This document shows positions 27,409-36,155 of a stretch of DNA of 64,000 nucleotides, piece after piece (the first letter of the stretch is position 1; every line of letters begins with the position of its first letter). Below the pieces are notes generated by a model. The model was not told the origin of the DNA and searched no databases. It saw only the letters and a list, made by a program, of their open reading frames with translations. The stretch lies in NCBI RefSeq assembly GCF_030540835.1, contig NZ_JAUOEK010000184.1, forward strand, positions 434,001 through 498,000. The letters are read 5' to 3'. The DNA is from Flavivirga aquimarina. GTDB lineage: Bacteria; Bacteroidota; Bacteroidia; Flavobacteriales; Flavobacteriaceae. The position numbers and the translations under genes are program-made.

Positions 27409-28680
27409 TTAGAAACTTATAGCCGCTTCTAGCATAAATCCATTAAATTTACCATCTTCCAAAAGATTTCCAGTAGGATAGTCTTTATATTCTTGAACTA
27501 CATATTCTGCCTTCATCAAAATGTTTTTGGTCATAAACCAACCAGCGCCTAATTGAAACCTATTAATATTTATATCATCACCACTCGTTAACTCAGCACT
27601 TACTGTATTGTATCGGCTACCTAAATAGAAATTTTCTGTTTCACCAAATCTATATATAATCTCACCCGCAAATTGTTTTGCTTCTCTCCTATCAACTTCA
27701 CTTAAACTTCTTCCAGAGCTTATCTCTGCAGTTCCAAATACTTCAACTCCCTTATATTTGATAAAAGGGTTAACCATAACAGCAGTAATTTTATTATTAA
27801 AACTTGGATTAAAACGCCCTGATCTAAAATTATCACTAGCGGCATCTGCATCTTGCATAATATTGTAATATCTAGAACCTGCTCTATCTGCGCTATACAA
27901 ATAAACACTTTGTGCATATCCTGTATTATATAAAGACCCCGTTAACCTAAATCTAAAATCATCATTTATTTGTTTGTCATACCCTAATTTTGCTAAAAAA
28001 GCTCCTCCTCCTGTTGTGCCATTGGACTCCTCTACATTTTGGTTTAATTTACCATTAGAAAATCCAATCATACCTAAAAATCCATTATTACGATAATAAA
28101 ACTCAACTCCAACTTCTGTTGTAAATGAATCCATAATTAAGTTTCCTACAAATGGGTTGTGAATGGTTTGAGCGTTATCACTTCTTCTAAAATGGGCATC
28201 TCCGTAATTGTTTTCCATGTGTCCAATTTTAATGGTAGTATATTTCATGAAACCTTCCATAAAGCCTTCACTAATAAAATCTAACTTATCTATTTGGAAA
28301 TATCCCCCTTTTACATAAGGTTCGTGGTGATGCCTAGAAGACAAATAAGTTCTTAAATGCATTCTCACACCATCAAAAAGCACCACATCTAAATCTAAAT
28401 TAGCTGTTGCTAAATTAAAGTTACTCCCTACTTCTGACAAAGGAATAGCACCAGAATTCTCATTATCTAAAGCTTGAAATTGGAGTGTGGAGGCCCCACC
28501 TAATCTTACTTGTACACCATTAAAATTTGATACTGTATCTTTTGTTTTTGGACTCTCGAATACATTAACCCCTCTTTGATCTGGTTGCCTATAATTACCT
28601 AGGTCCCTGTTCTGTGCATAAAAACTAAATCCGGTAAATAGGATTACTAATAGTAATATTTTTTTTAAAATTGATTTCAT
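27409..28680 (-). CDS. Outer-membrane porin-like beta-barrel protein
   Basis: A 423-residue exported protein with a signal peptide (ILLLVILFTGFSFYAQ). It has alternating aromatic and polar strands throughout, for example VQVRLGGASTLQFQAL, LDLDVVLFDGVRMHLRTYLSSR and TTIKIGHMENNYG, and ends in the typical outer-membrane signature GFMLEAAISF. The layout resembles phosphate-selective or other Bacteroidota OprP-type porins, but the substrate cannot be read. It lies between two YceI genes, 37 bases after the first, so a shared function is likely (for example lipid-soluble compound or quinone handling), which is an inference. Confidence 0.7.
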   Translation of the reverse strand: MKSILKKILLLVILFTGFSFYAQNRDLGNYRQPDQRGVNVFESPKTKDTVSNFNGVQVRLGGASTLQFQALDNENSGAIPLSEVGSNFNLATANLDLDVVLFDGVRMHLRTYLSSRHHHEPYVKGGYFQIDKLDFISEGFMEGFMKYTTIKIGHMENNYGDAHFRRSDNAQTIHNPFVGNLIMDSFTTEVGVEFYYRNNGFLGMIGFSNGKLNQNVEESNGTTGGGAFLAKLGYDKQINDDFRFRLTGSLYNTGYAQSVYLYSADRAGSRYYNIMQDADAASDNFRSGRFNPSFNNKITAVMVNPFIKYKGVEVFGTAEISSGRSLSEVDRREAKQFAGEIIYRFGETENFYLGSRYNTVSAELTSGDDININRFQLGAGWFMTKNILMKAEYVVQEYKDYPTGNLLEDGKFNGFMLEAAISF

Positions 28681-28717
28681 AACTTCTATTTTTAACTGTT
28701 TATTATTTAGTTGATTT

Positions 28718-29302
28718 TTATTTAAAGACTGTTGAAAATTTAATTATTATATCATCACCAGTAGTAATTGTCCCTAATAGAGCTTTTGGTGGGTTTATAT
28801 TAAAATCTGTCATTTTAATTTTTCTCTCACCTGTTAGTGTTATCTTAGATTCGATGATACTCGCGGTAAAATCTAATGTGATAGTTTTTTTTACTCCAGA
28901 AATAGTTAAGTCACCAAGTGCGCTTACTAAAAATGCGCCGTCCTCTTTATTGACAATGTTTTTAACTTCAATTAATTGAAATGAAATAATTTTATTGTGT
29001 TCTGTTTTTAAGGCTTTATAAGTGTTCTTATCCATTGAGGATTTTCCACTTTTCAAGCTCTCGGCCACTATGTTTATGGTGATTTTTTCTACTTGACAAG
29101 TTTCAACATCTTTAAAACTTATTTTTCCATCTTGCTTTTCGGCTACTATATCCCAATCATGTAAACTTGATGTTCCTGAAACCGTTAAAGATGATTCACT
29201 ATTTATTAAATTAAATTCTTGTGCCTGAATTACATTTGCGATTATGACAAAAAGCACTATTAGACTTAAATATTTTGTTCTTGTTTCTTTGAATATTTTC
29301 AT
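28718..29302 (-). CDS. YceI-family secreted protein
   Basis: First gene of the YceI-porin-YceI cluster. I place the start at 29302: residues from there (MKIFKETRTKYLSLIVLFVI) form a good signal peptide. An in-frame ATG at 29368 would add 22 residues and lies inside a palindrome. The mature part shows the YceI pattern: FNLINSESSLTVSGTSSLHDW, LKSGKSSMDKNTYKAL, ALGDLTISGVKKTITLDF and the end MTDFNINPPKALLGTITTGDDI. This close match to YceI, including the SSLHDW element common in Bacteroidota, makes the family secure. The ligand is unknown. Confidence 0.85.
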   Translation of the reverse strand: MKIFKETRTKYLSLIVLFVIIANVIQAQEFNLINSESSLTVSGTSSLHDWDIVAEKQDGKISFKDVETCQVEKITINIVAESLKSGKSSMDKNTYKALKTEHNKIISFQLIEVKNIVNKEDGAFLVSALGDLTISGVKKTITLDFTASIIESKITLTGERKIKMTDFNINPPKALLGTITTGDDIIIKFSTVFK

Positions 29303-29353
29303 GGCTATATTTTTAATTATACTACAAATCTCTATCCAAATCGGATCGAAAAC

Positions 29354-29369
29354 TATGATTTTTATCATA
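29354..29369. promoter_or_regulatory. Candidate Crp/Fnr-type operator before the YceI-porin-YceI cluster
   Basis: TATGAT-TTTT-ATCATA, a 6-bp inverted repeat with 4-base spacer, about 52 bases upstream of the chosen start. It has the size and spacing of Crp/Fnr-family sites (TGATnnnnATCA). Confidence 0.45.
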
Positions 29370-29851
29370 ATATAAATCCTAAAAAAATTGGAACTTAGAA
29401 GTAAATCATCTCCGATGTAATCTGCGAGGAGTTCCTTAAATAAAATATTGATTCTTTAAAAGAAAAAAAATGTTAATTACTAAAAAATCAGATACTTGAC
29501 TTAATAAAATGTAAATCGTAAAACTTAAGGCAAGCCCTGAATCCAATAATTTGAATGTGTATTACAGGCTTCTCAAAATTTAAGTTTCATTAATAAAAAA
29601 AAGCAAACAAACAGCTTTAATCTATCAGAATCAGGTAAACTGAAGGCGATCATTTTTATCACTAACATTTTATAGAGATAAATAGTTAAGCAAGCTTGTT
29701 AAAAATTGAATAAACTTAAAAATTTAGTTATTGAATTCTTGGAGACTTTTTAATAAACAAAATGAAGAAAATAATGATATTATTTAAAAGAATAATTCCT
29801 TAAAAAACAACTCTAAAGACCTACCTAGGAAAGCAACCAAAACCTTAAAAA
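29370..29851. other. Intergenic stretch without a recognisable gene
   Basis: AT-rich DNA of 480 bases with no ORF that I trust. Around 29799-29838 the sequence AAAAAACAACTCTAAAG matches the right-hand palindromic repeat (AAAAAACACCCCTAAAG at 26395-26411) at 15 of 17 bases, a worn copy. Confidence 0.5.
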
Positions 29852-31801
29852 TCACCTGCGTTTCTTCTTACTCCTAAACTTAGTCTTATTTTTACGTCGA
29901 TTAAAAGGAATAGCATCATCAAATGTATGCTTCGCTTCTCCGCTAGGTTTATTTTTACGCCATTTGTCATTTTCAGGCAAGAGTACTTTTAATAAATCCT
30001 GACGCCCCAATTTATTTAAAGTGTTTTTAATCCAAGCTTTATTTTCCTTTTTATACCAAAAGAAAAAACGGTGCTGTTCGTCTTTTTCTTTACGAGTTTT
30101 AGGTGTTTTTACTTTTTGAAGTGTGTATGGATGGTAACCACTGTAGTAAATAACCGTAGCCACCGTCATAGGTGTTGGCGTAAAACCTTGTACTTGCTCT
30201 AGCTGAAAACCCATATCTTTAGTTTCGGAAGCAAGATTAGCCATGTCTTCGACTTCGCAAGCTGGGTGATTCGATATAAAATAAGGGATTAACTGTAGCT
30301 TTAAATTCTTCTTAATATTAATCTTATCAAAACGCTCTTTAAACTTATGAAAATAAGAAAACGATGGTTTCCGCATTAATTTAAGAACAGGGTCACTAGT
30401 ATGCTCTGGAGCTACTTTAAGTCTACCAGAAACATGTTTTGTCATAACCTCTTCAGTATAATCATCTAATTCTTTTGCATCCGCATTTTTATTAAATTCC
30501 GGTACGAGCATATCATGACGAATCCCACTGCCAATAAAAGACTTTTTTACTTTTGGATGCTTATCAACTGCTTGGTATAATTTAGTTAACGGTTTATGTG
30601 AGGTATCTAAATTGCTACAAATAACTGGCGAAATACAAGAAGGTGCTACACACTTATCACAAATCTCCTGCACTTTACCTTTCATCTTATACATATTGGC
30701 ACTAGGTCCACCAATATCAGATAAATAGCCTTTAAAATCTGGCATATTGGCCACAACATCTACTTCTCTTAAAACAGATTCCTGACTACGAGACGCAATA
30801 AATTTTCCTTGGTGTGCCGAAATAGTACAAAAACTACAACCTCCAAAACAACCACGATGGATGTTAATGGAAAACTTAATCATTTCAAAAGCAGGAATGG
30901 GTCCTCGTTTATTGTATTTTGGATGTGGCAATCGTGTATAAGGCAATTCAAAAGAGGCATCAATTTCTTCCTCTGTCATCGTTGGATATGGCGGATTAAT
31001 CATTAAAGTTTTATCACCTACTTTCTGAAAAATACGTCGCGCTGCCAATTTATTACTCTCTTGTTCTATAATCTTAAAATTAGCTGCATAAGCTTTTTTA
31101 TCCTTTAAGCACGTTTCATGCGAAACAATTTCAACATCTTCCCAATTACTATTTTTCGGGATTTTAGCATCTTTATTTAAAAGTACTGCTGTTTGTTTTA
31201 TAGTGGTAATACTGCTAAAAGGCACTCCTTTTTGCAACAAACGCACTACCTCTCGTAAAGGTTGCTCCCCCATTCCATAAACCAACATATCTGCTTTCGA
31301 ACTTTCTAAAATAGTAGGCACTAATTTATCACTCCAATAATCGTAGTGTGTTACTCGACGTAATGACGCTTCAATACCCCCAATTAAAACAGGAACATCC
31401 GGCCATTTTTCTTTTAATATTTTAGAATAAACAGTAGTTGCATAATCCGGTCTAAAACCAATATCACCATTAGGTGTATAGGCATCTTTATCTCGGCGTT
31501 TTTTATTAGCATTATAATTGCTAATCATAGGATCCATACAGCCTCCAGTAACCCCAAAAAATAATTTTGGAGCACCTAACTTTACAAAATCCTGAAGGTT
31601 ATCATTAACATTAGGTTGTGGCACCACAGCTACACGTAAACCATAACTTTCTAAAATTCGACCAATTACGGCTGGACCAAACGATGGGTGATCTACGTAA
31701 GCATCCCCACTAAATAGAATAACATCTAGTTCATCCCAACCACGTATTTTAACCTCTTTGTTTGTGGTAGGTAACCAATCTGAAAGCTGTAATTCTTGCA
31801 T
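29852..31801 (-). CDS. YgiQ-family radical SAM protein
   Basis: A 649-residue iron-sulfur enzyme. The N-terminal part (LSDWLPTTNKEVKIRGWDELDVILFSGDAYVDHPSFG) and GGIEASLRRVTHYDYW are typical of the YgiQ N-terminal domain. The radical SAM cluster motif is RGCFGGCSFC (CxxxCxxC), followed by the TIM-barrel part with GSGIRHDML and KVAPEHTS, and a basic C-terminus (KNKTKFRSKKKRR). The reaction of this family is not settled. A -7-like TATTTTTG box (31809-31816, minus) ends eight bases before the ATG, so the transcript may have almost no leader. A decayed copy of its 3' end lies 3.2 kb away. Confidence 0.92.
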   Translation of the reverse strand: MQELQLSDWLPTTNKEVKIRGWDELDVILFSGDAYVDHPSFGPAVIGRILESYGLRVAVVPQPNVNDNLQDFVKLGAPKLFFGVTGGCMDPMISNYNANKKRRDKDAYTPNGDIGFRPDYATTVYSKILKEKWPDVPVLIGGIEASLRRVTHYDYWSDKLVPTILESSKADMLVYGMGEQPLREVVRLLQKGVPFSSITTIKQTAVLLNKDAKIPKNSNWEDVEIVSHETCLKDKKAYAANFKIIEQESNKLAARRIFQKVGDKTLMINPPYPTMTEEEIDASFELPYTRLPHPKYNKRGPIPAFEMIKFSINIHRGCFGGCSFCTISAHQGKFIASRSQESVLREVDVVANMPDFKGYLSDIGGPSANMYKMKGKVQEICDKCVAPSCISPVICSNLDTSHKPLTKLYQAVDKHPKVKKSFIGSGIRHDMLVPEFNKNADAKELDDYTEEVMTKHVSGRLKVAPEHTSDPVLKLMRKPSFSYFHKFKERFDKINIKKNLKLQLIPYFISNHPACEVEDMANLASETKDMGFQLEQVQGFTPTPMTVATVIYYSGYHPYTLQKVKTPKTRKEKDEQHRFFFWYKKENKAWIKNTLNKLGRQDLLKVLLPENDKWRKNKPSGEAKHTFDDAIPFNRRKNKTKFRSKKKRR

Positions 31802-31889
31802 AGCAATGCAAAAATAGACAAAAATTGACTCTTAATACTTTAAACATAAAAGGCTTTAGCTTTTTTCAGTTAATAATCATAGACGCTAA

Positions 31890-32081
31890 AAAATAATTTA
31901 TTACGATTTTAACGAGTCTGAAGCTTTCTTTAGTGATAATGAAGGAAACAAATGGTCTATTTTCGGAAACGCCATTGAAGGTCCGAGATTGGGTGAAACA
32001 TTAACTGGAGCAAAATCTGTCATGAGTTATTGGTTTGCTATTGCTGCATTTTATCCAAATCCAGAGATTTATACACCTTAA
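31890..32081 (+). pseudogene. C-terminal remnant of a DUF3179 protein
   Basis: An open frame of 63 codons that starts right after an in-frame TAA and has no start codon. It encodes the C-terminal end of DUF3179: SEAFFSDNEGNKWSIFGNAI, EGPRLGETLTGAKSV and YWFAIAAFYPNPEIYTP-stop. Full DUF3179 proteins are several hundred residues, so at least 80% of the gene is gone. The surrounding 31802-32160 region holds nothing else coding. The reading frame is still intact, so the loss may be recent, or it may be the end of a rearranged gene. Confidence 0.75.
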
Positions 32082-32170
32082 TAAAAGCCTATTAAAGCTT
32101 AGTATTTATTTATTATGCCATCTATTAATTTAGCACATTAAAATTTACATGAAATTATCTCTCCTCGCTA

Positions 32171-32201
32171 TTTGGTAATCAAATATATAATCGTAAATTT
32201 G
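32171..32201 (+). promoter_or_regulatory. Promoter of rplM-rpsI
   Basis: TTTG (32171-32174), 19 bases, TAAATTTG (32194-32201): a full match to the Bacteroidota -33/-7 consensus. Transcription would start near 32208, leaving a leader of about 42 bases that begins near a small CTCT-TTTCG-AGAG hairpin (32206-32218). Confidence 0.75.
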
Positions 32202-32249
32202 CAAACTCTTTTCGAGAGAGGAATGTTTAATAAATAAAATTAATTTAGT

Positions 32250-32705
32250 GTGGATACATTAAGCTACAAAACGATTTCAGCAAACAAAGCTACTGTAAAC
32301 AAGCAGTGGGTTTTAGTTGATGCTGAAGGTCAAGCACTTGGTCGTCTCGCTTCTAAAGTTGCAAAACTTTTAAGAGGTAAGCACAAGCCAAACTTCACAC
32401 CACATGTTGATTGCGGTGATAACGTTATTGTTATCAATGCAGAAAAAATCAGTTTATCTGGAAACAAATGGAACGATAAAACGTACATTCGTCACACAGG
32501 TTACCCAGGTGGTCAAAGAAGTTTAACTGCTACAGAATTGTTTGGAAAAGACCCTGCAAGAGTAGTAGAAAAATCAGTAAAAGGAATGTTGCCTAAAAAT
32601 AAATTAGGTGCAGCTATATTCCGTAATTTAAATGTTGTTGTTGGTTCGACTCATACACATGAAGCTCAAAAGCCAAAAACAATTAACTTAAACGAATTCA
32701 AATAA
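32250..32705 (+). CDS. rplM: 50S ribosomal protein L13
   Basis: A 151-residue ribosomal protein. The L13 signatures are [35 protein letters not shown], the HTGYPGG segment and [15 protein letters not shown]. The start is a GTG at 32250; no in-frame ATG is available before conserved residues, and [20 protein letters not shown] is the usual N-terminus in this group. It overlaps rpsI by one base (TAATG), so the two are translationally coupled. Confidence 0.98.
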   Translation: MDTLSYKTISANKATVNKQWVLVDAEGQALGRLASKVAKLLRGKHKPNFTPHVDCGDNVIVINAEKISLSGNKWNDKTYIRHTGYPGGQRSLTATELFGKDPARVVEKSVKGMLPKNKLGAAIFRNLNVVVGSTHTHEAQKPKTINLNEFK

Positions 32706-33091
32706 TGGATGTAATTCACAAAATTGGCCGTAGAAAGACGGCTGTTGCTCGTGTGTATGTTGCCCCAGGAAAAGGGAACATCACGATTAATAAAAAAGAC
32801 ATAGCAGCTTACTTTACTACTGCAACATTACAGTATAAAGTAAAGCAACCTTTAGTTATGACTAACAATGATAGCAACTTTGATATTACAGTAAATGTAT
32901 TTGGAGGCGGTATTACAGGTCAAGCAGAAGCTGTTCGTTTAGCAATATCTCGCGCTATGTGCGAAGTTGATGCTGAAAACAGATTAACTTTAAAACCAGA
33001 AGGTTTATTAACAAGAGATCCAAGAATGGTGGAGCGTAAAAAATTCGGACAGAAGAAAGCGCGTAAGAAATTCCAGTTCTCTAAACGTTAA
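32705..33091 (+). CDS. rpsI: 30S ribosomal protein S9
   Basis: A 128-residue ribosomal protein. It starts HKIGRRKTAVARVYVAPGKG, has VFGGGITGQAEAVRLAISRAM in the middle, and ends in the invariant basic tail RKKFGQKKARKKFQFSKR whose last residues reach the P-site tRNA. Its ATG shares a base with the rplM stop codon. Confidence 0.98.
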   Translation: MDVIHKIGRRKTAVARVYVAPGKGNITINKKDIAAYFTTATLQYKVKQPLVMTNNDSNFDITVNVFGGGITGQAEAVRLAISRAMCEVDAENRLTLKPEGLLTRDPRMVERKKFGQKKARKKFQFSKR

Positions 33092-33161
33092 AATCCTCAA
33101 CTTGGTTGGGGATCTGCATATCAGTTATCTCAATCTTGTTGGAATTAAAAAATTTAAAAAG

Positions 33162-33182
33162 ATGCTGAAACAAGTTCAGCAT
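33162..33182 (+). other. Hairpin in the rpsI-rpsB spacer
   Basis: ATGCTGAA-ACAAG-TTCAGCAT, a perfect 8-bp stem followed by TTTAAAAAA. The 223-base spacer also has CCTCAAC-TTG-GTTGGGG (33095-33111) and TGACT-TAATT-AGTCA near 33207-33221. Together these could be an rpsB leader structure, but no TAnnTTTG box was seen. Confidence 0.4.
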
Positions 33183-33314
33183 TTAAAAAACCAGTTATTG
33201 TTGTCCATGACTTAATTAGTCAGGATTTAGTTTAGCATCTAAATGGTTAAGGCGATTTTAAAAAAATGACCACTTAATCATTGCTAATTCAACAGAACGT
33301 AAACTATTACAAAA

Positions 33315-34118
33315 ATGGCAGTAGAAGTAAAAGAATTACTTGAAGCAGGTGTACACTTCGGTCACCTTACACGTAAATGGGATCCAAATATGGCTCCTTA
33401 CGTATATATGGAACGTAACGGTATCCATATTATCAACTTATACAAAACAGCGGCAAAAATTGAGGAAGCAGGAGCAGCATTAAGCAAAATTGCTAACTCT
33501 GGTCGTAAAATTTTATTCGTTGCAACAAAAAAACAAGCAAAAGATATCGTAGCAGAAAAAGCCGGTGCTATTAATATGCCTTACATCACTGAAAGATGGC
33601 CAGGAGGTATGTTAACCAACTTTGTTACTATTAGAAAAGCTGTTAAAAAAATGGCTACTATTGATAGAATGAAGAAAGATGGTACGTTCATGACTCTTTC
33701 TAAAAAAGAACGTTTACAAGTAGATCGTTTAAGAGCTAAGTTAGAGAAAAACTTAGGTTCTATTAGCGATATGACACGTTTACCAGGTGCTTTATTTGTT
33801 GTAGATATTAAGCGTGAACACATCGCTATTAAAGAAGCTCAAAAATTAAACATTCCTATTTTTGCTATGGTAGATACCAACTCAGACCCACGTCAAGTTG
33901 ATTACGTTATCCCAGCAAATGATGATGCTTCTAAATCTATAGATAAGATTTTAACTCATGTAGCTTCTGCTGTTTCTAAAGGCTTAGCTGATCGTAAAGC
34001 TGAAAAAGAAGCAAGCGCTGCTAGCGCTAACGAAGCTCCAGCTCCTAAAAAAGAAGCGGCTCCAAAAGCAAAAGCAGCTCCAGTTAAAGCAGCAGTTGCA
34101 AACGAAGAAGAAGAATAA
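33315..34118 (+). CDS. rpsB: 30S ribosomal protein S2
   Basis: A 267-residue ribosomal protein. It starts VEVKELLEAGVHFGHLTRKWDPNMAPYV, has FVATKKQAKDIV, ERWPGGMLTNFVTI and IPIFAMVDTNSDP, all S2 landmarks. The final 45 residues are an Ala/Lys/Glu-rich extension (APKKEAAPKAKAAPVKAA) usual in Bacteroidota. It lies upstream of tsf in the conserved order, separated by a strong hairpin. Confidence 0.98.
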   Translation: MAVEVKELLEAGVHFGHLTRKWDPNMAPYVYMERNGIHIINLYKTAAKIEEAGAALSKIANSGRKILFVATKKQAKDIVAEKAGAINMPYITERWPGGMLTNFVTIRKAVKKMATIDRMKKDGTFMTLSKKERLQVDRLRAKLEKNLGSISDMTRLPGALFVVDIKREHIAIKEAQKLNIPIFAMVDTNSDPRQVDYVIPANDDASKSIDKILTHVASAVSKGLADRKAEKEASAASANEAPAPKKEAAPKAKAAPVKAAVANEEEE

Positions 34119-34136
34119 ATAACATTAACAAAACAC

Positions 34137-34189
34137 AAAAAAGTCGTTTAGTCTTTTTCTTTGTTGAAAATTTATTGAACGACTTTTTT
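34137..34189 (+). terminator. Terminator or attenuator between rpsB and tsf
   Basis: AAAAAAGTCGTT (34137-34148) and AACGACTTTTTT (34178-34189) form a perfect 12-bp stem with a 29-base loop and a T run. The tsf start follows 14 bases later. Confidence 0.7.
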
Positions 34190-34203
34190 AAATTATAATA
34201 ATT

Positions 34204-35178
34204 ATGAGTACTACAGTAAAAATTACAGCTGCTGAAGTAAATAAATTAAGAAAAGCAACTGGAGCAGGTATGATGGACTGCAAAAAAGCCTTAGTTGAAG
34301 CTGAAGGTAATTTTGATAAAGCTATTGAAGTTCTTCGTAAAAAGGGACAAAAAGTAGCTGAAAAGAGAGCCGATAGAGATTCTTCTGAAGGTGCTGCTGT
34401 TGCTAAAATTAATGCAGAACAAACTGAAGGTGTTGCTATTGTATTAGGTTGTGAAACTGATTTTGTTGGTAAAAATGAGAACTTTTTAGCTTTAGCTAAT
34501 GAGTTAGCAGAAATCGCATTAAGCTCTGACACTAAAGAAGACTTTTTAGCTTCTAATTTTGGAGGCATGTCTGTTGCAGAAAAATTAGTTGAACAAACTG
34601 GTGTCATTGGTGAAAAACTAGACATTACTTCTTTTGAAAAGTTAAAAGCTGATTATGTTGGTTCTTACGTTCACATTAATAAAATTGCTGCTTTAGTAGG
34701 TTTAAGTACTAAGGTTGATAAGGCTGACGTTTTAGTTAAAGATGTTGCCATGCAAGTAGCTTCTATGGGAGCAACTACATTGTCTTATAAAGATTTCGAT
34801 CCTGCTTATGTAGCATCAGAAACTGAAGCTAGAATTGCTGTTATAGAAAAAGATAATATAGAATTAGGACGTTTAGGTAAAACCCTTAAAAATGTACCTC
34901 AATACATTTCTATGGCGCAACTTACTCCAGAAGTTTTAGCTAAAGCTGAAGAAGCAGCTAAAGCCGAATTAAAAGCCGAAGGCAAACCAGAACAAATCTG
35001 GGATAGAATTTTACCAGGAAAAATGGAGCGTTTTGTTTCTGATAATACAACATTAGATCAAGAACAATGTTTATTAGATCAAAACTTTATTAAAGATGAA
35101 AAATTAAACGTTGCTAAATACGTAGCATCTTACGGTGATGTTGAAATTACAGGTTTTAAACGTGCATCTGTAGGGTAA
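34204..35178 (+). CDS. tsf: Elongation factor Ts
   Basis: Nucleotide exchange factor for EF-Tu. The N-terminal UBA-like unit is ITAAEVNKLRKATGAGMMDCKKALVEAEGNFDKAIEVLRKKG; the core begins CETDFVGKNENFLALANELA, the conserved TDF motif that contacts EF-Tu. A long insert (about 175-250) makes it 324 residues, as in other Bacteroidota. It is followed by a strong terminator, so rpsB-tsf is a closed unit. Confidence 0.98.
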   Translation: MSTTVKITAAEVNKLRKATGAGMMDCKKALVEAEGNFDKAIEVLRKKGQKVAEKRADRDSSEGAAVAKINAEQTEGVAIVLGCETDFVGKNENFLALANELAEIALSSDTKEDFLASNFGGMSVAEKLVEQTGVIGEKLDITSFEKLKADYVGSYVHINKIAALVGLSTKVDKADVLVKDVAMQVASMGATTLSYKDFDPAYVASETEARIAVIEKDNIELGRLGKTLKNVPQYISMAQLTPEVLAKAEEAAKAELKAEGKPEQIWDRILPGKMERFVSDNTTLDQEQCLLDQNFIKDEKLNVAKYVASYGDVEITGFKRASVG

Positions 35179-35212
35179 TATATTCCTGAGAAGGTAAAAT
35201 CTTAAAAAATTT

Positions 35213-35247
35213 AAACCACTATTCAAAATTTGAATAGTGGTTTTTTT
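35213..35247 (+). terminator. Strong intrinsic terminator after tsf
   Basis: AAACCACTATTCAAA, one A, TTTGAATAGTGGTTT: a perfect 15-bp stem, followed by a T run to 35247, 34 bases after the tsf stop. Confidence 0.85.
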
Positions 35248-35288
35248 ATTTTGATAAATAGGTCTTCGGTAAACAGCAAAAAATTGTT

Positions 35289-35296
35289 TAGTTTTG
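35289..35296 (+). promoter_or_regulatory. Candidate -7 box of pyrH
   Basis: TAGTTTTG fits TAnnTTTG, 21 bases before the pyrH ATG. Confidence 0.5.
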
Positions 35297-35317
35297 CACA
35301 ACTTCAGTAAATAACAC

Positions 35318-36025
35318 ATGAAATATAAAAGAATTCTTTTAAAACTATCTGGCGAGGCATTAATGGGAAATCGTCAATACGGTATTGACCCTGAACGATT
35401 AGCAGAATATGCCCAAGATATAAAAACCATTACAGATAAAGGTGTAGAAGTTGCCGTCGTTATTGGAGGTGGCAATATTTTTAGAGGTGTAGCAGGTGCC
35501 AGCAAAGGAATGGATCGAGTACAAGGAGACTACATGGGTATGTTAGCCACTGTTATAAATGGTTTAGCTTTGCAAGGTGCTTTAGAAGATGCAGATATAC
35601 CAACACGATTACAGACAGCTATTAAAATTAACGAAGTAGCAGAACCCTTTATTAGAAGAAGAGCGATGCGCCATTTAGAAAAAGGACGCGTTGTTATTTT
35701 TGGTGGTGGTACAGGAAATCCTTATTTTACTACAGATTCTGCTGCAGTTTTAAGAGCTATAGAAATTGAAGCGGATGTTATTTTAAAAGGAACTCGCGTT
35801 GACGGAATTTATAATACAGATCCCGAAAAAGACGATAATGCGATTAAATTTAATTTCATATCTTTTGACGATGTTTTACGTAAAGGCCTAAAAGTAATGG
35901 ATACTACGGCATTTACACTTAGCCAAGAAAACAAATTACCTATTATTGTTTTTGATATGAATAGGAAAGGGAATTTATTAAAAGTAGTTTCCGGTGAAAA
36001 AATCGGTACTGAGGTAAATATATAA
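35318..36025 (+). CDS. pyrH: Uridylate kinase (UMP kinase)
   Basis: Phosphorylates UMP to UDP in pyrimidine synthesis. The 235-residue amino acid kinase fold shows [13 protein letters not shown] at the start, [11 protein letters not shown], the UMP-binding [14 protein letters not shown], and [19 protein letters not shown]. All are standard for bacterial PyrH. It precedes frr by 130 bases, the common PyrH-Frr order. Confidence 0.98.
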   Translation: MKYKRILLKLSGEALMGNRQYGIDPERLAEYAQDIKTITDKGVEVAVVIGGGNIFRGVAGASKGMDRVQGDYMGMLATVINGLALQGALEDADIPTRLQTAIKINEVAEPFIRRRAMRHLEKGRVVIFGGGTGNPYFTTDSAAVLRAIEIEADVILKGTRVDGIYNTDPEKDDNAIKFNFISFDDVLRKGLKVMDTTAFTLSQENKLPIIVFDMNRKGNLLKVVSGEKIGTEVNI

Positions 36026-36155
36026 AACTTGGTGTGATTTTTGAAATGAATGTATTCAAGTTTGGTTTGAAACCAACAAATTAAAAAACGAATAACATTT
36101 AGTAATTTAATGGATACGTCCAGATACTATTTTTCAGATATAAAAGTTTAATACA

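Noticed and set aside
29303-29368. Upstream ATG at 29368 as start of the first YceI protein
   Set aside because: It lies within the palindrome and adds 22 residues before a complete signal peptide that begins at 29302.
29647-29663. Second Crp/Fnr-like site (GATCATTTTTATCAC)
   Set aside because: The half-sites are not symmetric and no gene start follows at a suitable distance.
33095-33111. Hairpin after rpsI as an intrinsic terminator
   Set aside because: The stem CCTCAAC/GTTGGGG contains a G-U pair and is not followed by a T run.
34188-34625. 145-residue ORF opposite tsf
   Set aside because: Antisense to the conserved N-terminal half of EF-Ts, with Ser/Ala/Phe-rich content and no start context.
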